From Candidatus Omnitrophota bacterium (GTDB taxonomy: Bacteria; Omnitrophota; Gorgyraeia; Zapsychrales; Zapsychraceae), in the NCBI GenBank assembly GCA_028280285.1, contig JANQMA010000019.1, forward strand, positions 1 through 48,596: 48,596 bases of DNA. The letters are read 5' to 3'. Shown piece after piece: positions 1 through 7,287 of the stretch. Within the stretch, counting starts at the first letter, position 1. Each line of letters starts with the position of its first letter. The translations under genes and the position numbers were made by a program. Under the pieces are notes generated by a model. It searched no databases, had not been told where the DNA came from, and worked only from the letters and a program-made list of their open reading frames with translations.

Positions 1-94
1 TGAAATGGACCCCATTATTGGACAATTAGCAGATTTAGATAGGACACTAGTACAGCTGAAATAAAGTGCTAGTATAGACCAATAGGGAGATATC

Positions 95-442
95 ATGAAA
101 CAACGTAAATACACAAAAGCTTTCAAAGAGGAAATCGTCCAGGCCTTACTAGATGGAGCAAATTCCGTGCAATTAAGCCGTAAATTTAAAGTAGCCCGAA
201 GCTTAATGTATCGATGGCGAGAACAGGCCTTAAATGGTGAATTAAGCGATACGGTAGAAATCCATTCCAATCCAGAAACTAGGATTCAAGAGCTTGAGCG
301 GATGGTTGGTAAGTTATTGGCCGACAATGAACTCTTAAAAAAAGCCTTAAAGCTGGCGAAATGTCCCCCGGAAGAAAACGAGATATTATCCGGGAATATC
401 GAAATCGAGGTGGATCCATCACAAGGGGATGCAAAATGTTAA
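95..442 (+). CDS. IS3-family transposase OrfA (HTH DNA-binding subunit)
   Basis: This 115-residue protein has the N-terminal helix-turn-helix of IS3/IS911 OrfA proteins (RKYTKAFKEEIVQALL, then a recognition region around residues 25-45). A short leucine-zipper-like helix follows (LERMVGKLLADNELLKKAL, about residues 67-85) and would mediate multimerisation. In this family OrfA binds the terminal repeats, and the OrfAB fusion made by -1 frameshifting is the transposase. The last 25 or so residues after the slippery A-run are the unshifted tail. GGGAGATATC precedes the ATG and supplies a weak ribosome site. The overlap with orfB is 82 bp. Confidence 0.9.
   Translation: MKQRKYTKAFKEEIVQALLDGANSVQLSRKFKVARSLMYRWREQALNGELSDTVEIHSNPETRIQELERMVGKLLADNELLKKALKLAKCPPEENEILSGNIEIEVDPSQGDAKC
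337..343 (+). other. -1 programmed frameshift site (A7) in orfA
   Basis: A run of seven A is placed as A AAA AAA in the orfA frame and is followed by GCC. Slipping one base back moves ribosomes into the orfB frame, which is open from here to its stop. This is the standard fusion mechanism of IS3-family elements. No stimulatory stem-loop was modelled. Confidence 0.75.
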
Positions 443-1254
443 AACTAGCCAAGAGCACCTACTACTCCCATCCTATTAAAACCGAACGATCCACTCAGAA
501 AAATGAAGCTGATTTAATTGACCGAATTGGTGAAATTATCTGTGATTTTCCTGGATACGGCTCAAGACGTGTCACCAAACAACTTCGTTTAGATGGATTA
601 ACCATTAATCGCAAGAAAGTTCAACGTCTTATGAGAGAAAACTCTCTATTATGTCAGCAGAAAAAAAGATTTATAAAAACAACTAATTCCAACCACTCCT
701 TTCTATGTTATCCCAATCTAATTAACGATCTCGTCATTAATAAACCAAATCAAGTATGGGTATCAGATATTACATACATTCGAATAACCACTGGCTTCGT
801 CTTTCTAGCTGTCATCATCGACGCATTCTCAAGAAAAGTTATTGGTTATTCGTTATCTAAAAGAATAAAACGAAACCTCACAATCTCTGCCCTAAAAATG
901 GCTTTAATCAACCGTAACAATCTTCTTGGCTGTATCCACCATTCTGACCAAGGTGTTCAATACGCCTGTAATGATTACACAAGTCTTCTAAAGCAATACA
1001 ATATTCAAATCAGCATGTCTAGAAAAGGCAACCCTTACGATAATGCTATGGCTGAAAGTTTTATGAAAACTTTGAAATATGAGGAGGTGTATTTATGGAA
1101 CTATGAAACCTACGAAGATGTAAAAACAAGAATTCCTTTTTTTATCCAAGAAGTATACAATAGCAAACGTCTTCATTCAGCTCTCAATTACGTATCACCT
1201 CAAGACTTTGAAGATAACTACTTTAATCAACATCCTGTCCTAAATCATGCCTGA
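361..1254 (+). CDS. IS3-family transposase OrfB (DDE integrase core)
   Basis: This is the catalytic half of the transposase, 297 residues from the first ATG and probably expressed mainly as a fusion with OrfA. The integrase-type RNase H fold is marked by D136 (WVSDITYI), D196 (HHSDQGVQYA) and E232 (NPYDNAMAESF). The spacing of 35 residues between the second D and the E is the D(35)E signature of IS3. A HTH_21-like segment (residues 50-95) precedes the core. No stop interrupts the frame between the slippery site at 337-343 and the ATG, so an OrfAB product of about 386 residues can form. I see no disabling mutation. Confidence 0.93.
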   Translation: MSPGRKRDIIREYRNRGGSITRGCKMLKLAKSTYYSHPIKTERSTQKNEADLIDRIGEIICDFPGYGSRRVTKQLRLDGLTINRKKVQRLMRENSLLCQQKKRFIKTTNSNHSFLCYPNLINDLVINKPNQVWVSDITYIRITTGFVFLAVIIDAFSRKVIGYSLSKRIKRNLTISALKMALINRNNLLGCIHHSDQGVQYACNDYTSLLKQYNIQISMSRKGNPYDNAMAESFMKTLKYEEVYLWNYETYEDVKTRIPFFIQEVYNSKRLHSALNYVSPQDFEDNYFNQHPVLNHA

Positions 1255-1306
1255 TTTAGTCCAATTCATGGGGTCCACTCCACTGGGAAAGTAGAAAAGT
1301 ATGAAA

Positions 1307-1612
1307 TTAATTAACCATATATTCACTAATCTCTTTTTTGACCTTATCTCCAATCTTTGCCTTTTCTACATCCAGATCATACTCAGCCTGTAGATTCATC
1401 CAAAACCTTGGAGATGTGCCGAAATATTGCCCTAACCGCAAAGCTGTATCTGCCGTCACTCTTCGTTTGCCTAACACAATTTCATTAATACGTCGTGGCG
1501 GCACATGCATATCAACAGCCGCCTTGTTTTGTGATAATTCCAGTGGTTTAAGGAATTCCTCTGCCAGTACCTCACCAGGGTGAATAGGTTTTAATTGTTT
1601 CGCTTTAATCAT
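1307..1612 (-). CDS. higA: HigA-type antitoxin (XRE-family HTH)
   Basis: This 101-residue protein has the HigA/VapI signature IHPGEVLAEEFLKPLELSQN at residues 10-29, followed by a helix-turn-helix (NKAAVDMHVPPRRINEIVLGKR) and the typical C-terminal end TSPRFWMNLQAEYDL. Antitoxins of this family neutralise the HigB mRNA interferase and repress their own promoter. It lies 14 bp downstream of higB, which is the usual toxin-first order of higBA. GAGGTGAG sits just ahead of the ATG. The gene is complete although the IS3 element inserted only about 25 bp beyond its stop codon. Confidence 0.93.
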   Translation of the reverse strand: MIKAKQLKPIHPGEVLAEEFLKPLELSQNKAAVDMHVPPRRINEIVLGKRRVTADTALRLGQYFGTSPRFWMNLQAEYDLDVEKAKIGDKVKKEISEYMVN

Positions 1613-1626
1613 AATCTCACCTCTCT

Positions 1627-1908
1627 TTAATGATAATCCGTAATCTCTACATTTAAGGCATTACCTTCTTGCCATTTAAAACAAATACGCCATTGATCAT
1701 TAATACGAATGCTGTATTGTCCCTTATGCCTTCCTTTCAATTTTTCCAAGCGGTTATTCGGCGGCACACGCAGATCTGTAATCACAACAGCCGCGTGGAT
1801 CATTTTTAACTTACGCAGAGCAATCGGCTGAATATCTACAGGTAATTTCTTAGAAAACATCAAATTGAAAATCTTTTCAGTCTCTTTGTCCTTAAAAGAC
1901 TTGATCAT
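1627..1908 (-). CDS. higB: HigB-type toxin (RelE-superfamily mRNA interferase)
   Basis: This 93-residue protein matches HigB from end to end. It opens with MIKSFKDKETEKIF, has the central LRKLKMIHAA, and carries the RelE-fold core RLEKLKGRHKGQYSIRINDQWRICFKW, ending in the strand NVEITDYH. The family cleaves ribosome-associated mRNA. It is the first gene of the pair, directly behind a strong promoter. The -10 box ends only about 6 bp before the ATG, so the transcript probably starts at or next to the start codon and has no Shine-Dalgarno sequence. The start is supported by the conserved HigB N-terminus. Confidence 0.93.
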   Translation of the reverse strand: MIKSFKDKETEKIFNLMFSKKLPVDIQPIALRKLKMIHAAVVITDLRVPPNNRLEKLKGRHKGQYSIRINDQWRICFKWQEGNALNVEITDYH

Positions 1909-1914
1909 ACTGTA

Positions 1915-1943
1915 AGTATATAACGTATAACGTTATATGTCAA
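1915..1943 (-). promoter_or_regulatory. higBA promoter with palindromic operator
   Basis: On the minus strand TTGACA (1938-1943), a 17-bp spacer and TATACT (1915-1920) form a near-consensus sigma-70 promoter. A perfect inverted repeat, ATATAACG (1918-1925) and CGTTATAT (1931-1938) with a 5-bp centre, covers the spacer and touches both boxes. It is the obvious site for autorepression by HigA. Confidence 0.85.
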
Positions 1944-1952
1944 GTTGTGAGT

Positions 1953-1980
1953 TAAAAAAACAGGCATCCAAAAGGATGCC
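1953..1980 (-). terminator. Intrinsic terminator of the 991-residue protein gene
   Basis: Read on the minus strand, GGCATCC, a TTTT loop and GGATGCC form a 7-bp stem, followed by a T-rich run (complement of 1953-1960). It lies 28 bp past the stop of the secreted protein gene and insulates higBA from it. Confidence 0.88.
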
Positions 1981-2007
1981 CGCCTTGAAAATCAGATTAT
2001 TTTTATT

Positions 2008-4983
2008 TTAATTAAGTCGTGCGTAAGGCTCATCAAGAAACAGCGCCCAGTCATCATCCGCCACCGGACCATCGGCCAGACCAAGAATCATCGGGATTTG
2101 CGCCGGTTGGATGGTGTGCATATGAATAAATTTTGGAATAAACCCTTCAACACCTTGAAACTGCTCAATCATCTCGATCGGTGCTTCCATTCGGAACCCT
2201 TCTCCCTGACGCTCAATCTGCTTATCCAAATTACCAGGGTTAAAGTCAATACCACCAACAACCTCTTCCTGATAAGTCCGGCTAGACTCCATTCTATCTA
2301 TTTTATAATCTATGAATCCTTTCGCTAAAGAAATCGTCAAAAAGGTAATGACTGCAATAATACCAGTCTCGACTTTATTGTTGTTCATCCACCGTAAAGC
2401 GGCCTGAAGCGATTCAATCTTCAAGGCTGCATCGTCACTTTCAATAGCTTCTTTAAGCGCCTGTTGAACCGCGCTCATTTGCGCATTTGTATTAATCAAC
2501 CCTGCTTGATTATCCTGAGCAATTTTTTGTTTATCCATCTCATTTTTAATCAGCCCAATAGCCAATGAGCCTGCCAGAAAAATAATAGTCGCAATAATGC
2601 CAGTTTCAACTTTATTGTTGTTCATCCACCGTAAAGCGGCCTGAAGCGATTCAATCCTCAAGGCTGCATCGTCACTTTCAATAGCTTCTTTAAGTGCCTG
2701 TTGAACCGCACTCATTTGCGCACTTGCATTAATCAACCCCGCTTGATTATCCTGACCAATTTTTTGTTTATCCATCTCATTTTTAATCACCCCAATAGCC
2801 AATGAGCCTCCTAGAAAAATAATAGTCGCAATAATGCCAGTTTCAACTTTATTGTTGTTCATCCACCTCAAAATTTCCCGAGGTGATTTATTAAATAATG
2901 CCGCCAAATCTTCCTCACTTTCAATTTCTTTTATACTTTCTGAAGCTCCTTTATTTGCAATATTTCCTGCAAAAGAACCAACCATGACATATGTAAATTT
3001 TTTCACCAATTCGAAAACATCATCAGATTGATTCTCAGTAATTTCTTCAAAACTTTCCATCTGCAAATCTCTCAAATAAGCTTCTACTTCATCACTAATA
3101 CCCTCAGCTTTTTCCAAAACATTAATTGTTAGTAATGTAACAATAGTTTTTCCTAAGAGTCGCACATTTTCACTATCGGTATATGCCCCCACAGCTTCTA
3201 CATCCATATTTTCCAACTGCTCTGTTATATTTAAGTAATTGTCCATTGACGGATTTTTCTCAAATTTATCCATTGCCTCTGTAAGAGCATTCATCTCGTT
3301 AGAGTCGACTGTGAAAAAATCCTTAAAAATTTCTTCGATCGAACTGATCACTGGATATGGCTGATTTCGATTTTGCTCGACAATCCGTTCGACCTCGGGA
3401 TCTCGAATCTTCCCTTCGATAAAATCAACATCCTCTTGAGAAATAATTATTTCTTGTTCTCTTATCGGATTGATTATTAGAGGCACAAAACCTTCTAGTT
3501 CTTTTCTTAAAGATTCTAGATATTCCGCATCTAGTATAAATTCCTCTATATAATCTTTTTTAAGTGGTATTTGATTTACAATCGATTGAGATACATTAAG
3601 ATCCGGCCACAAGTTGAGATTGATCTCTTGTATTACTTGGGAGTCGACCATCTCGAGATTAATCGGCTTAATTTTTGGTTCACTTGGTAATATTTTATCA
3701 GAACCGACGCTTTTTTCTGGAGTCGGAGTAAATTTCACCTCTTTTCCAGTTATAGAAACGTAATCACTTGTGCCTGGAGTTCGAACAAATTTTGCCTTTT
3801 TTGCAATTCCTAAAATTGAATAAGTTGTTAATTTTAATCCCTCTATTAAACCTCCAAGCTTTTTTCTAAGATCGTTAAAAGTTGCTGCATCGGCATCGAC
3901 TGTTTCGGTCTTAAGATGCGCATGATCCACACCGCCTGAAAAATATTTGCGTGGAATTACCTGCTGTGTTGCTGGATCGTATTCTTCCTTAATAAGGTTG
4001 TAGACTCCCTTTTCAAAGGCTTCGACATACTGCGCATAAATTTTTTGGTTATCCTTCATATCCGTTTCTAAATCACCGAGTTTATTTTGATCGACATACA
4101 CTTGCCCCAATAAACTCTCCTTTAAATTATCTTTATACCAGCTGGCCAGAATCATCGCATGATAGACTTGACGCAATTTGGCAAATATCGCTCCTTCATT
4201 CACCTCACGCTCAATCGCCGGAAGCAAAACATCGCGCACGACTTGTGATTCGATCCCTGTCTCAAGTTTGTTGACCTCATCCAAGGCCACGGCACTGTGA
4301 TGCTTAAGCGCCACATAATCTTCTTCCAACATAACCTTCATCGAAGCATCCACTATCACAACACCTTTCGCATGCTCATACAATTTGGCAGTATTAGGTA
4401 CAATCCAAATTTTGTTAAACGTATTCATGGGGATTTCAGTGGTGCCAAATTTTGCCTGAGCCTCGCTGCGTACACGACTCCAGAACTCTTTCCCTAAATC
4501 TTCATCCGGATGCATTAAAGAAGAGGTCAGCTGTTTGAGCATATAATCCTGGGCCAAAAGCTCGCGTCCCATATCTGTGCGGCCAAAGTGATCGGCAATA
4601 ATACGGTCACTCTCATACGGTGATAAGTTGACCCACATTTCTTCTTGGGGAACTGTTAGAGAGGCCAAAAAGTAGCGGACCATTTTATCTGTTTCTTGTT
4701 GTAATTCTTCATCCGAAAATTGGGTGTCGCCTTCACTAATAAGGAAGTCAAATTGAAGAGGGTTTTCCGGGTGGAAATTGATGCCTTGAATCATGACAGG
4801 CTCGAAACGCTCGGTCGGCATCACCATGGAGCCGACTGCCGGCAGCGCAATGGACTGTCCAGGGGCCATATTCTGGGCCATCGCCTGCCTTGGCTGCACT
4901 AGTGTAAATGCAAAAACACCTGCCAAAACAGCACAAAGGGTCCTAAAACTTAAATTTTTCTTTTTATTGTAAATGCCTGTCAT
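2008..4983 (-). CDS. Secreted 991-residue protein with giant-protein-type N- and C-terminal domains and three TM repeats
   Basis: I recognise no named family. Residues 1-37 form a Sec signal peptide (basic start, hydrophobic LCAVLAGVFAFTLV, cleavage near AMAQ). Residues 60-350 match the N-terminal domain of the giant protein at 9633-32489, including MWVNLSPYE, LKVMLEEDY/ASMKVMLEEDY, LLPAIE and RKYFSGG. Residues about 400-700 are acidic and variable. From about 706 come three 79-residue tandem repeats, each starting RWMNNNKVETGIIA and containing one hydrophobic helix. The last 80 residues (GGIDFNPGN, then GFIPKFI and a Pro/Ile-rich end) resemble the giant protein's C-terminus. AAAGGTGAAAT precedes the ATG. 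It has its own promoter and terminator. It may be a surface or envelope protein; the function is unknown. Confidence 0.8.
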   Translation of the reverse strand: MTGIYNKKKNLSFRTLCAVLAGVFAFTLVQPRQAMAQNMAPGQSIALPAVGSMVMPTERFEPVMIQGINFHPENPLQFDFLISEGDTQFSDEELQQETDKMVRYFLASLTVPQEEMWVNLSPYESDRIIADHFGRTDMGRELLAQDYMLKQLTSSLMHPDEDLGKEFWSRVRSEAQAKFGTTEIPMNTFNKIWIVPNTAKLYEHAKGVVIVDASMKVMLEEDYVALKHHSAVALDEVNKLETGIESQVVRDVLLPAIEREVNEGAIFAKLRQVYHAMILASWYKDNLKESLLGQVYVDQNKLGDLETDMKDNQKIYAQYVEAFEKGVYNLIKEEYDPATQQVIPRKYFSGGVDHAHLKTETVDADAATFNDLRKKLGGLIEGLKLTTYSILGIAKKAKFVRTPGTSDYVSITGKEVKFTPTPEKSVGSDKILPSEPKIKPINLEMVDSQVIQEINLNLWPDLNVSQSIVNQIPLKKDYIEEFILDAEYLESLRKELEGFVPLIINPIREQEIIISQEDVDFIEGKIRDPEVERIVEQNRNQPYPVISSIEEIFKDFFTVDSNEMNALTEAMDKFEKNPSMDNYLNITEQLENMDVEAVGAYTDSENVRLLGKTIVTLLTINVLEKAEGISDEVEAYLRDLQMESFEEITENQSDDVFELVKKFTYVMVGSFAGNIANKGASESIKEIESEEDLAALFNKSPREILRWMNNNKVETGIIATIIFLGGSLAIGVIKNEMDKQKIGQDNQAGLINASAQMSAVQQALKEAIESDDAALRIESLQAALRWMNNNKVETGIIATIIFLAGSLAIGLIKNEMDKQKIAQDNQAGLINTNAQMSAVQQALKEAIESDDAALKIESLQAALRWMNNNKVETGIIAVITFLTISLAKGFIDYKIDRMESSRTYQEEVVGGIDFNPGNLDKQIERQGEGFRMEAPIEMIEQFQGVEGFIPKFIHMHTIQPAQIPMILGLADGPVADDDWALFLDEPYARLN
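2285..2868 (-). repeat. Three tandem 237-bp repeats (79 residues each, one TM helix per unit)
   Basis: The string TTCATCCACC recurs at 2384, 2621 and 2858, a spacing of exactly 237 bp. The first two full units are nearly identical at the DNA level, and the third (C-terminal) is diverged and truncated. Each encodes RWMNNNKVETGII plus a hydrophobic helix, then a charged stretch (KNEMDKQKI) and an amphipathic helix (QMSAVQQALKEAIESDDAAL). The in-frame near-identity indicates recent duplication or homogenisation. Confidence 0.9.
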
Positions 4984-5020
4984 ATTTCACCTTTGATCTC
5001 TAATGAGATAATGTGGGGAA

Positions 5021-5048
5021 AGTATACCATAAAAATGGTCAGTTACAA
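5021..5048 (-). promoter_or_regulatory. Promoter of the 991-residue protein gene
   Basis: On the minus strand TTGTAA (5043-5048), a 16-bp spacer and TATACT (5021-5026) form a good sigma-70-like promoter about 38 bp before the start codon. The spacer holds a small inverted repeat, CCAT/ATGG (5028-5039). Confidence 0.65.
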
Positions 5049-5090
5049 GATAGACGGCCGTGTGGCCTGCCGGGCAGGAATCGGGACTCA

Positions 5091-5127
5091 AATAAAAAAC
5101 CCCCGACCGCTGTGAGGCAGCCGGGGG
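5091..5127 (-). terminator. Intrinsic terminator after the first TM-helix channel gene
   Basis: Minus strand: CCCCCG plus GCTG pair with CAGC plus CGGGGG around a CCTCA loop, with a 3-nt bulge. A TTTTTTATTT tail follows. It lies about 60 bp past the stop at 5189 and ahead of the next promoter. Confidence 0.85.
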
Positions 5128-5140
5128 TCGCAATCATGGA

Positions 5141-5190
5141 TAACCATCTGCCGCACCGGGTGCGCCCGCACCCGGTGCACAGAACGGTTT
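5141..5190. repeat. Dispersed palindromic repeat, family 1 (copy 1)
   Basis: Arms GCACCGGGTGC (5153-5163) and GCACCCGGTGC (5168-5178) are exact reverse complements around GCCC. They are flanked by AACC on the left and GGTT on the right. The same layout (AACC, core GCACCSGGTGC, GGTT) recurs at 42037-42074 and 48075-48124. The right end overlaps the stop codon of the gene at 5189. It looks like a REP-type element. Confidence 0.75.
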
Positions 5191-5851
5191 ATTTTTTACC
5201 TAAAAAATCAAGGTATTTGGCCGCAATGTCTTTGCCGGCAAGGCCGAAAGACAAGGCGATAGCAAATACAATACCTGTCAGAAGCATTGAGAACGTAGGT
5301 CCTGTAAAGAAAATGGCAAAGCCGATTTCTTTAAGGTAAACGATAGCCACAAAAGCGACAATCGCCCATTTGCTCAATTTGCTTAATGTTTCAGGTATTG
5401 GCATATCTGTATTCTTCGCCACCACGTAAATCAGCACCGAGACAACACGCGCAATCAGCATACCGATAATAAGAACCAGTACACCGGTGATAACGCTTGG
5501 GATGTAGCCGATCACTTTGTCTAAAAGTGTAGAGACTACTTCCAGCCCCAGAGCTTTCACGTGTGCCGTCAACACAGCGATCATCATGACCCAATACACG
5601 ATGCAACCAAAAAGCGAACTTGGCTTTTCGGTGATGCCGCCTGTCTTAAGCACTTTGGTAAGCCCCATCTTGCCAGACAGCTTATCAAAATCAACTGTAC
5701 GCAAAAACGTAATAAAGATCTTAGTGATGAATTTCGCCAAGATCCAGCCAACGATAAGTACTGTCAAAGCTACGCCCAACTTTGGCAAATACCCGATTAA
5801 GTGATGCAACATGTCCATGATTGGTTCGGTAAATAGAGTTTTGTATCCCAT
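5189..5851 (-). CDS. TM-helix-repeat membrane protein (CmpX/MscS-related)
   Basis: This 220-residue integral membrane protein has the duplicated conserved TM helix of the family seen in CmpX-like mechanosensitive-channel relatives: LPKLGVALTVLIVGWILAKF (about 21-40) and IPSVITGVLVLIIGMLIARV (about 117-136). Two further hydrophobic helices follow, with the C-terminal motif ALSFGLAGKDIAAKYL. It lacks the large cytoplasmic MscS beta domain, so channel function is inferred from family membership only. AAGGAGGGAG is a strong ribosome site before the ATG. A paralogue lies at 6357-7016. A long structured leader with its own terminator precedes it, which suggests control by transcription attenuation. 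Confidence 0.85.
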   Translation of the reverse strand: MGYKTLFTEPIMDMLHHLIGYLPKLGVALTVLIVGWILAKFITKIFITFLRTVDFDKLSGKMGLTKVLKTGGITEKPSSLFGCIVYWVMMIAVLTAHVKALGLEVVSTLLDKVIGYIPSVITGVLVLIIGMLIARVVSVLIYVVAKNTDMPIPETLSKLSKWAIVAFVAIVYLKEIGFAIFFTGPTFSMLLTGIVFAIALSFGLAGKDIAAKYLDFLGKK

Positions 5852-5928
5852 GATACTCCCTCCTTTGTTTTGGCGGAAGAACCGTTCTTCCGCTTACCGC
5901 CCATATATATGTTTAACCCGCTGCAACA

Positions 5929-5965
5929 AAATAAAACCCAGACCGCACATGAGCGTATCTGGGTA
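5929..5965 (-). terminator. Attenuator terminator in the leader of the 5189-5851 gene
   Basis: Minus strand: ACCCAGA (5959-5965) and TCTGGGT (5937-5943) form the stem base, followed by TTTATTTTG. It lies about 78 bp upstream of the start codon, inside the leader. The sequence TGCGGT in its 3' half can also pair with ACCGCA further upstream (5979-5984), which would break the terminator. Confidence 0.78.
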
Positions 5966-6111
5966 TAAACCAATAGTTGCGGTGTGTACGCTCGGACCCC
6001 CTAAATATTGCTTAGGGGCCGTGGCTTTGCTGACCCAGGTCACCCTGGGATCGCCCCTTATGTGCCCTCACATAAGGCCCGATAACGGGTTTTCACCTAC
6101 ACTCAAGTATA
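5966..6111 (-). ncRNA. Structured leader RNA, possibly a divergent c-di-GMP-I (GEMM) riboswitch
   Basis: A TATACT -10 box (6106-6111, minus) starts a leader of about 140 nt. It contains a CCTTATGTG/CACATAAGG hairpin (6057-6078). A CCCAGG stem (6034-6049) follows, capped by the GNRA loop GTGA, then CAGCAAAGCCACGG (GCAAAGCC at 6023-6030) and a CCCCTAA/TTAGGGG hairpin (5998-6018). A GNRA-capped P2 followed by GCAAAGCC is how GEMM-I aptamers are built. The usual GGGCAAACC is replaced by GGGCGATCC, so the ligand is uncertain. The genuine GEMM at 35385-35475 gives a local comparison. An attenuator terminator lies directly downstream. Confidence 0.55.
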
Positions 6112-6145
6112 CCATTGTCTGAAATGGGGCAAAAGGCACGTCAAG

Positions 6146-6175
6146 TGCTAAAAAGGAAAGGCTTTCTTTTTAGCA
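6146..6175. repeat. Intergenic inverted repeat
   Basis: TGCTAAAAAG and its near complement CTTTTTAGCA flank a short AAAG/CTTT-containing centre. It lies just upstream of the leader promoter at about 6106-6134. The rest of 6176-6276 shows short direct repeats (TTGGTGGTA, GGTGGTA) and no gene. Confidence 0.5.
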
Positions 6176-6276
6176 TAAGTACATTAATACCAGTGGTATA
6201 GGGTATTAATCAAAGATTGGTGGTAGGTGGTATGGCCAGTTAATAGACTATTGGTGGTAAGGATGAGGGGTTAAAT

Positions 6277-6346
6277 CAAAAGGCCCTAAGCTATAGGCCA
6301 TAAGCCATATTATCTATGGCTTACAGCCTACGGCTTAAGGCCCTTT
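6277..6346 (-). terminator. Long hairpin after the second TM-helix channel gene
   Basis: AAAGGCCCTAAGC (from 6278) pairs with GCTTAAGGCCCTTT (6333-6346). The arms continue inward through TAGGC and ATAAGCCATA with a few mismatches. On the minus strand it lies 11 bp past the stop and ends in TTTTG, so it probably terminates the gene. It also resembles the word-repeat hairpins found elsewhere in this window. Confidence 0.65.
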
Positions 6347-6356
6347 CAATATTATT

Positions 6357-7016
6357 TTAGTTTTTAAGCGCCGCTAAATACTTGCCCGCAACATCCTTAC
6401 CGGCAAGGCCAAACGACAGGGCCAATGCAAGCACCACACCGGCCAAGAATATGGTGTAATGGATGCCCTGAAACAACCCAAAAAAGCCCACTTGCTTTAG
6501 ATAAACGATGCCCACATAGAACAGGATAGGCAATTTGACCAATCGGCTGATTAATTCAGCTCCCGGCATCTCTGTATTGCTGGCCACAATGTAGACAAGC
6601 ACAGAGGCAAACTTGGCCAGAAGTATCCCGCCAATCAGCATCACAACCCCTGTGATAACACTCGGGATAAACATAATGGTGGCATCAAACAGCGTTGTAT
6701 CCATGCTCAGACCAAAGGCGTTGGCCGTAATCAGAAGCACCATCAGCATCAGCACAACATAGATGAGCGTACTGAGCATCTTTGATGGTTTAGCTGTAAT
6801 CCCGCCTGTTTTGAGCGCCTCTGTGATCTTGAGCGTATCAAAGATCATATCAAGCTTAATTAGCTTAAAAACCTCTGCCAGGACCTTCTGAACAGCGTGT
6901 GCCACAAGACATCCAACAATAAGAATAGCAATGGCAATGATCAATGTAGGGATAAAATCGCCTACTTTACTCAACATATCGGTTGTCGAACCGACAATCA
7001 TAGTTTTGTAATCCAT
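6357..7016 (-). CDS. TM-helix-repeat membrane protein (CmpX/MscS-related), paralogue
   Basis: This 219-residue paralogue of the 5189-5851 product has the same layout: MDYKTMIVGSTTDML start, IPTLIIAIAILIVGCLVAHA and IPSVITGVVMLIGGILLAKF as the duplicated TM helix, and the C-terminal ALSFGLAGKDVAGKYLAAL. I placed the start at MDYKT because GGGAGGGGAAGAT directly precedes it. An upstream in-frame extension of 20 residues is not shared with the paralogue. The gene has its own hairpin terminator, so the two paralogues are separate transcripts. The leader at 7017-7095 contains an inverted repeat but no riboswitch-like aptamer that I recognise. Confidence 0.85.
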   Translation of the reverse strand: MDYKTMIVGSTTDMLSKVGDFIPTLIIAIAILIVGCLVAHAVQKVLAEVFKLIKLDMIFDTLKITEALKTGGITAKPSKMLSTLIYVVLMLMVLLITANAFGLSMDTTLFDATIMFIPSVITGVVMLIGGILLAKFASVLVYIVASNTEMPGAELISRLVKLPILFYVGIVYLKQVGFFGLFQGIHYTIFLAGVVLALALSFGLAGKDVAGKYLAALKN

Positions 7017-7053
7017 ATCTTCCCCTCCCTGTGTAAGAAATAGAATACTAATT

Positions 7054-7084
7054 AGTGAACAGGGAACAATGCCCACTGTTCACT
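7054..7084. repeat. Inverted repeat in the leader of the 6357-7016 gene
   Basis: AGTGAACAG (7054-7062) and CTGTTCACT (7076-7084) are perfect 9-bp arms around 13 bp. It could fold in the mRNA leader 38-68 nt before the start codon. The rest of the 7085-7287 gap shows nothing I can name. Confidence 0.6.
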
Positions 7085-7287
7085 TCTATGATAAAGAACC
7101 CCCTCCCCTAAGGATGGCTCGTTATTGTCAACTCCATTCTAGCAAAAATACCAAAAACTACCTATATATAACCTAATTATTTTTGAAAGCGCTATCTTGT
7201 TGGGGCAGAAAGAGATAAAGAGGTATTAGGGTTTAGGGATTAGTGGATAAGTGTTAGTTTGAATGAGTAAATATGAAGATTTAACTA

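Larger units (their letters stand above)
1..1282 (+). mobile_element. IS3-family insertion sequence, apparently complete
   Basis: The element is bounded by imperfect terminal inverted repeats at about 1-25 and 1258-1282. Both share the core TGGACCCCAT, and the ends read TG...CA as expected for IS3. Inside are two overlapping reading frames, a helix-turn-helix OrfA and a DDE transposase OrfB, joined by a -1 slippery site. The left flank lies outside the window, so the target duplication cannot be checked; the right flank begins CTGGG. Both frames look intact, so the copy may be active. That the window begins exactly at the left end suggests a contig broken at a multicopy repeat. The subgroup within IS3 is not assigned. 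Confidence 0.92.

Noticed and set aside
361-442. orfA/orfB overlap as evidence of a broken transposase gene
   Set aside because: The A7 slippery site and open -1 frame are the normal expression mechanism of IS3 elements.
5966-6111. ydaO (c-di-AMP), cobalamin or SAM riboswitch for the leader RNA
   Set aside because: I could not find the conserved core strings of those classes. The only good partial match is the GNRA-P2 plus GCAAAGCC part of GEMM.
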